This document shows, piece after piece, positions 14,928-17,885 of a DNA stretch of 17,885 nt (position 1 is the stretch's first letter; every line of letters starts with the position of its first letter). This DNA comes from Actinomycetes bacterium (GTDB lineage: Bacteria > Actinomycetota > Acidimicrobiia > Acidimicrobiales > RAAP-2). The notes under the pieces were generated by a model. It saw nothing but the letters and a program-made list of their open reading frames with translations, ran no database searches and was not told where the DNA came from. The position numbers and the translations under genes were made by a program. The DNA is taken from NCBI GenBank assembly GCA_021795095.1, contig JAJYPU010000025.1, positions 1 through 17,885 on the forward strand, given 5' to 3'.

Positions 14928-15144
14928 GCCATCTTCAAAACAGCGAGCCAGGTCCCGCGCCAAATCGGCGGCGCTGGTAACCGCGCGACGTCGGTTACGG
15001 GTTGGCGCCGCAGGCCCCACTCTCCCGGGACACCCTCGCCTGGTGCGTCTTTTGCCTCTTGGGGTGGTCGCACGTGATTCGAATCGACGCCTCGGCCATC
15101 GCCATCGTCAAACCGAGATCGTCAGTCGTTCTATCGACGTTGGT

Positions 15145-15816
15145 TCAGTCGACGAGTACCAATCGACGCGAGTGCCACGGTCCATCGACTGACACGAGTC
15201 GCTGCACGACTGTTTCTGCGTCGACGATGCCGAGCGATTCGATGGTGTGATGGTCGAGGGCGTCGGCGATCCCCGGGGGACGGTCCACCAGTCCCTCGAT
15301 GAGCGGCAACGTCGATTGGCCGTGCAGCACCGTCGAGACGAACGTGCCCTCACGAACGCGCCACTGCGTGACACCGACCACCTTGCGGTGCTCCAAGAAC
15401 ACCTCGCCCGGTCCTCGCCCGGTGAAGCAGACCACGCTGAAGGCACCGTCGACCTCTAGCGGGCCCTCGTGGACGACGAGTTCGCCGTCAACCACGTCGC
15501 CGAGCGACTCCCGCCATCGCTCACCCGCGCGCCGCGATGTCTCGCGCAGGTCAATTGACCAGCGGGGATCATCGGCGGGAATCCACCAATCGACCCAGAG
15601 GTCTTCTGGTTGGAGTAGCACGATTCCACCACCGCCTCGACGTCGTCGAATGGCGCGCGACGATCGAAACCCGTTGGTCAGCAAATCCGCACGTTGTCGG
15701 CTACCGAGCACCACGGTGGGCTGGTTGACGTGCACGACGAACACCGTCGCTTCGGTGATCGCTCGCAACGCGTCGTAGTCGTAGAGTTCCTCGCCTTCGT
15801 CGACCGCTGCTGTCAC
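15145..15816 (-). CDS. Lipoate--protein ligase A-like protein (BPL/LplA/LipB superfamily)
   Basis: The 223 residues match the LplA/LipB/LipM catalytic domain. A segment NQPTVVLGSRQ (31 to 41) resembles the family R-P-x-V-x-x-G-x-x-Q strand, RRRRGGGGIVLLQPEDL (57 to 73) the R-R-x-S/T-G-G-G-A loop, and LEHRKVVGVTQWR (141 to 153) the K-h-x-G-S/x-A-x-R segment with the conserved Lys (about K145) that binds the acyl-adenylate. Such enzymes attach lipoate or octanoate to carrier-protein lysines, or move octanoyl groups. The second Ser/Thr of the Arg-Arg loop is Gly here and the C-terminal accessory domain of E. coli LplA is absent. The substrate is unknown. The GTG start overlaps the HNH gene stop as GTGA (15813 to 15816); the frame is open upstream but homology is not. 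Confidence 0.78.
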   Translation of the reverse strand: MTAAVDEGEELYDYDALRAITEATVFVVHVNQPTVVLGSRQRADLLTNGFRSSRAIRRRRGGGGIVLLQPEDLWVDWWIPADDPRWSIDLRETSRRAGERWRESLGDVVDGELVVHEGPLEVDGAFSVVCFTGRGPGEVFLEHRKVVGVTQWRVREGTFVSTVLHGQSTLPLIEGLVDRPPGIADALDHHTIESLGIVDAETVVQRLVSVDGPWHSRRLVLVD

Positions 15817-16319
15817 GACGCCCGCGGCAGATAGGGTGCCCAGAGGGGATGCGAGTCGGGAAGATAGCGCCAACGCCACCAGAGTCCCTCGGGCACGCGG
15901 GGCTCGATCTGCAAGCGCCAGCCCAACTCCTCGAGCAGTCGATCGCCTTTTTGCATATTGTGCCGACGGCACGCCGCGACGACATTCGTCCACGAATGCT
16001 CCCCGCCCCGGCTCCGCGGGACGATGTGATCGATCGTGTCGGCGTGTTCGAGACAGTAGGCACACCGATAGCCGTCACGTAGCAGCAACGCCCGACGGGT
16101 CAGGGGCGGAGTGCGAACTTTCGTCGGTAGTTTGACCATCTCGCTCAGACGGACGATGGCTGGAATCGGGACCGTGACCGACGCCGATCGATAGACGACA
16201 GGATCGTCGTCGGTCGCGATCGGTTCGGCTCGGCCTCCGAGCACGAGGACCACCGCACGACGTTCGCTCACCAATTGGAGTGGCTCAAAGGTGGCGTTGA
16301 GTAACAAGACGCGACCCAC
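15813..16319 (-). CDS. HNH endonuclease domain protein
   Basis: The protein of 168 residues has an N-terminal part (VLLLNATFEPLQLVSERRAV) typical of a widespread chromosomal HNH family, then the nuclease core: YRCAYC (Cys pair 86/89), ADTIDHIVPRSRGGEHSWTN (93 to 112) with the catalytic DH (97/98) and the Asn (112), and AACRRHNMQKGDRL (115 to 128). The second zinc pair is C-x-x-H-N where C-x-x-C-N is common. Stand-alone members of this family are common in actinobacteria, and their biological role is unknown; nothing here points to restriction or a mobile intron. The GTG start has AAGGTAGG upstream. Confidence 0.9.
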   Translation of the reverse strand: MGRVLLLNATFEPLQLVSERRAVVLVLGGRAEPIATDDDPVVYRSASVTVPIPAIVRLSEMVKLPTKVRTPPLTRRALLLRDGYRCAYCLEHADTIDHIVPRSRGGEHSWTNVVAACRRHNMQKGDRLLEELGWRLQIEPRVPEGLWWRWRYLPDSHPLWAPYLPRAS

Positions 16320-16328
16320 TAGCCCAAC

Positions 16329-16580
16329 CTACCTTGTGCTCCGTTGACGCCGCGACCACCTCGCAGCGTCAACGATCTCACGGGGAACGAGATGCGCCGT
16401 CGGCGAACCGCCAAAGGTGGCGAGTCGGAACTGCCAGTACGCGTCGTCGGGAATGGGTAGAAACGGTGTGCGTCGCCACCACCCCGTGCGCCGCAGCGCC
16501 CAGGCCGCGGCGATCACGACGGGGACGTCTCGTGGGTGATTCAACAGGTAGCGTGCGAATCTCGGCGGCCAATCGTTCAT
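16329..16580 (-). CDS. Conserved-looking small protein of unknown function
   Basis: I do not recognise a named family. The 83 residues have no signal peptide and are rich in Arg, Trp and Pro, with a central WWRRTPFLPIPDDAYWQFRL stretch that looks like a conserved core and an Arg-rich end. A single hydrophobic helix (VPVVIAAAWAL, about 19 to 29) is too short for a clear membrane anchor. The ATG overlaps the ROK kinase stop as ATGA (16577 to 16580) and the HNH start lies nine bases after its stop, so it is embedded in the operon and very probably translated. A longer frame reaching to 16763 is open only because it shadows the kinase gene. Confidence 0.75.
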   Translation of the reverse strand: MNDWPPRFARYLLNHPRDVPVVIAAAWALRRTGWWRRTPFLPIPDDAYWQFRLATFGGSPTAHLVPREIVDAARWSRRQRSTR

Positions 16581-17452
16581 GACTCGACCCCGAGCCAGCC
16601 AACGTACGCAGCACCCAGGAGCGGTCCATCCGCGTCGAGGCCCGAGCGCTCGATGGTCAGGCCTCTCGTGTAGGGCATCGTCGACACACGGGTGGCTGCC
16701 TCGTTCGCGCTGTTGAAGAACACGTCGCCGTAACCGAGCGCGACCGATCCCGCGACGTAGCACTTCGTGAAATCCAGTACCGACGCCAGCGTCCCGACCG
16801 CTCGACCGACGAGCTCGCCGACCTGTCGACGAACTGAGTCATCAGCCTCGCGTGGAGGACGTCCGGTCTTCGCCTCGATTGCGATCCCCGAGGCTTCGGC
16901 TTCGAGACACCCCCGACTGTGACAGTGACAGAGCCGGCCGCCGGGCACAACAGTGAGGTGGCCAACGTGACCCGCGTTACCACTCTCGCCGTCGAGGAGT
17001 CCTCCGTTCAACACGATCCCGCCACCGATGCCCGATGAGACGACCATGGACAGGTACGATCGCTGACCTCGAGCGGCGCCGACCGCACCTTCGGCGAGCG
17101 CGAGTGCTCGCGCGTCGCCCTCGATGAAGACGTCGCGCCCCGTGCTCTCGCGTAGGACATCACGCAATGGGAATTCGCGCCACTGGTCGATATTGACGGG
17201 TGACACTGTCGCACCGTGGTCGGTCATCGGTCCCGCGCACCCCACGCCAACGACCGCCACCTGATGCGCGGATGCCATGTCGCGCACGAGTGACACCAGT
17301 GCTGACGCGACGTCGTCCAGTTCGGCGAGCAGTAGTCGGCGCCGGTCGCGCAGTGAACAGTCGGTCTCAACCACCGCCGCGTCAATCTTCGTCGCACCGA
17401 TGTCAATCGCCAGCACCGGGGCGGCGTACGCCGTCGCCCCCGAGGGGGTCAC
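16577..17452 (-). CDS. ROK family sugar kinase (glucokinase-like)
   Basis: ROK proteins phosphorylate hexoses or N-acetylhexosamines with ATP, or act as repressors when they carry a helix-turn-helix. No such domain precedes the fold here, so a kinase is favoured. The 291 residues show the phosphate loop DIGATK (17 to 22), GCAGPM (71 to 76), the catalytic Asp in EGDARALALAEG (about D113), GIGGGIVLNGGL (141 to 152), the sugar-binding GESGNAGHVGHLTV (155 to 168) and the zinc motif CHCHSRGC (C175, C177, C182, with H162). The family usually has Gly after the second Cys; here it is His. The GTG start overlaps the DUF3040 stop as GTGA (17449 to 17452). The sugar substrate cannot be told. Confidence 0.92.
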   Translation of the reverse strand: MTPSGATAYAAPVLAIDIGATKIDAAVVETDCSLRDRRRLLLAELDDVASALVSLVRDMASAHQVAVVGVGCAGPMTDHGATVSPVNIDQWREFPLRDVLRESTGRDVFIEGDARALALAEGAVGAARGQRSYLSMVVSSGIGGGIVLNGGLLDGESGNAGHVGHLTVVPGGRLCHCHSRGCLEAEASGIAIEAKTGRPPREADDSVRRQVGELVGRAVGTLASVLDFTKCYVAGSVALGYGDVFFNSANEAATRVSTMPYTRGLTIERSGLDADGPLLGAAYVGWLGVES

Positions 17453-17835
17453 TGGTCTTTATTGCGTTGGCGCGACAACCAGTCGCGAAACGACCGCGCC
17501 CGAGGGCTCTCAGTCGTGTGCGTCTCATCTCCGTGGATACGACGCGTAAGGTCCTGCCACGACGCGCGACCCAAGAGCCGCGCGTTTCGCTCGATGACGA
17601 TGGCCGAGATGAACATCAGGGCTACACCGCCGAGTCCGATGACGATCGACCGTGAGAAGAACAGTACCAAGATGGCCAGACCGAGTACGAAACCGGCGGC
17701 ACCCCAGCGGACGCGACGGCCACCGTGGGAGTAGACGTTCGTCTCGCGTACTGACTTCGCGAATCGGGGATCCTGTTTGGAAAGCGACTCTTCAAGCTCG
17801 GCCAAGATCCGCTGTTCGTGCTCTGACAATGGCAT
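17449..17835 (-). CDS. DUF3040 small membrane protein
   Basis: The opening MPLSEHEQRILAELEESL is the diagnostic N-terminus of DUF3040, an actinobacteria-specific family. In the 128 residues an acidic helical start is followed by a basic stretch, two transmembrane helices (about 44 to 60 and 64 to 82) and a charged cytoplasmic tail. The molecular role is unknown. In many actinobacteria this gene lies close to mraZ; here five genes' worth of sequence separate them. The ATG has AGGGGAAG upstream and begins the operon. A TACGAT (minus strand, 17861 to 17866) could be a -10 element, but any -35 would fall at or beyond the window edge. Confidence 0.93.
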   Translation of the reverse strand: MPLSEHEQRILAELEESLSKQDPRFAKSVRETNVYSHGGRRVRWGAAGFVLGLAILVLFFSRSIVIGLGGVALMFISAIVIERNARLLGRASWQDLTRRIHGDETHTTESPRARSFRDWLSRQRNKDQ

Positions 17836-17885
17836 CGCTTCCCCTTTCCGTCTCGGATTTATCGTACCGTCTTGGTGTCGAAGTA

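Larger units (their letters stand above)
14777..15144. other. Intergenic regulatory region between the lipoate-ligase-like gene and mraZ
   Basis: This 368-base gap is the longest non-coding stretch in the window. Its mraZ-proximal part holds the ribosome binding site, MraZ boxes, a promoter candidate and an inverted repeat. The distal part (14930 to 15144) shows no clear feature apart from a possible 36-codon minus-strand frame (15105 to 14995, ATG to TAA) with two Cys and no evident ribosome binding site, which I do not call as a gene. Confidence 0.6.

Noticed and set aside
14789..15073. A 94-codon minus-strand frame upstream of mraZ
   Set aside because: It runs through the MraZ boxes and ribosome binding site, starts at a GTG without a ribosome binding site, and has no recognisable motif.
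14995..15105. A 36-codon minus-strand frame with two Cys
   Set aside because: Short, no ribosome binding site and no recognised family; conservation would be needed to call it.
15813..16319. HNH protein as part of a restriction, homing or phage module
   Set aside because: No methylase, intron, phage or transposon genes are nearby; the family is a common chromosomal one.

Overview
The window is the division and cell wall (dcw) cluster of a high-GC actinobacterium, read entirely on the minus strand. The assignment to Actinobacteria rests on the DUF3040 protein, the ftsZ-yggS-sepF-yggT-divIVA tail, the absence of ftsA, and an FtsZ ending in LPSFLR. MurE carries the DNPR motif, so the peptidoglycan should contain meso-diaminopimelate. 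The lineage below phylum cannot be fixed from the sequence alone; a deep-branching group such as Acidimicrobiia would fit, but that is inference.

In transcription order (right to left) there are three blocks. Block 1 (17835 to 15145) is a compact five-gene operon: DUF3040 membrane protein, ROK-family kinase, an 83-residue unknown protein, an HNH endonuclease domain protein and a short lipoate-ligase-like protein. Their stops and starts overlap or lie 9 bases apart. Block 2 (14776 to 3067) begins after a regulatory gap with an array of MraZ-type boxes and runs mraZ, rsmH, ftsL, ftsI, murE, mraY, ftsW, murG, murC, murB, ftsQ. Most junctions are GTGA, ATGA or TGATG overlaps. Block 3 (2950 to the left edge) starts with ftsZ, which has its own strong ribosome binding site and a candidate promoter, followed by yggS, sepF, yggT and a truncated divIVA.

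Together the genes make the lipid-linked peptidoglycan precursor (MurB, MurC, MurE, MraY, MurG), polymerise and cross-link it at the septum (FtsW, FtsI, FtsL, FtsQ), and build and anchor the division ring (FtsZ, SepF), with DivIVA as polar/septal scaffold. MraZ and RsmH are the usual leading genes.

Points of interest: an array of direct repeats upstream of mraZ in 10-bp register; murF and murD are absent from their usual slots although the neighbouring genes abut directly; pgeF is absent between ftsZ and yggS; a possible hairpin lies at the predicted ftsZ transcription start; and the compact block 1 operon groups apparently unrelated functions. No phage, transposon, CRISPR, tRNA or rRNA sequence was seen.
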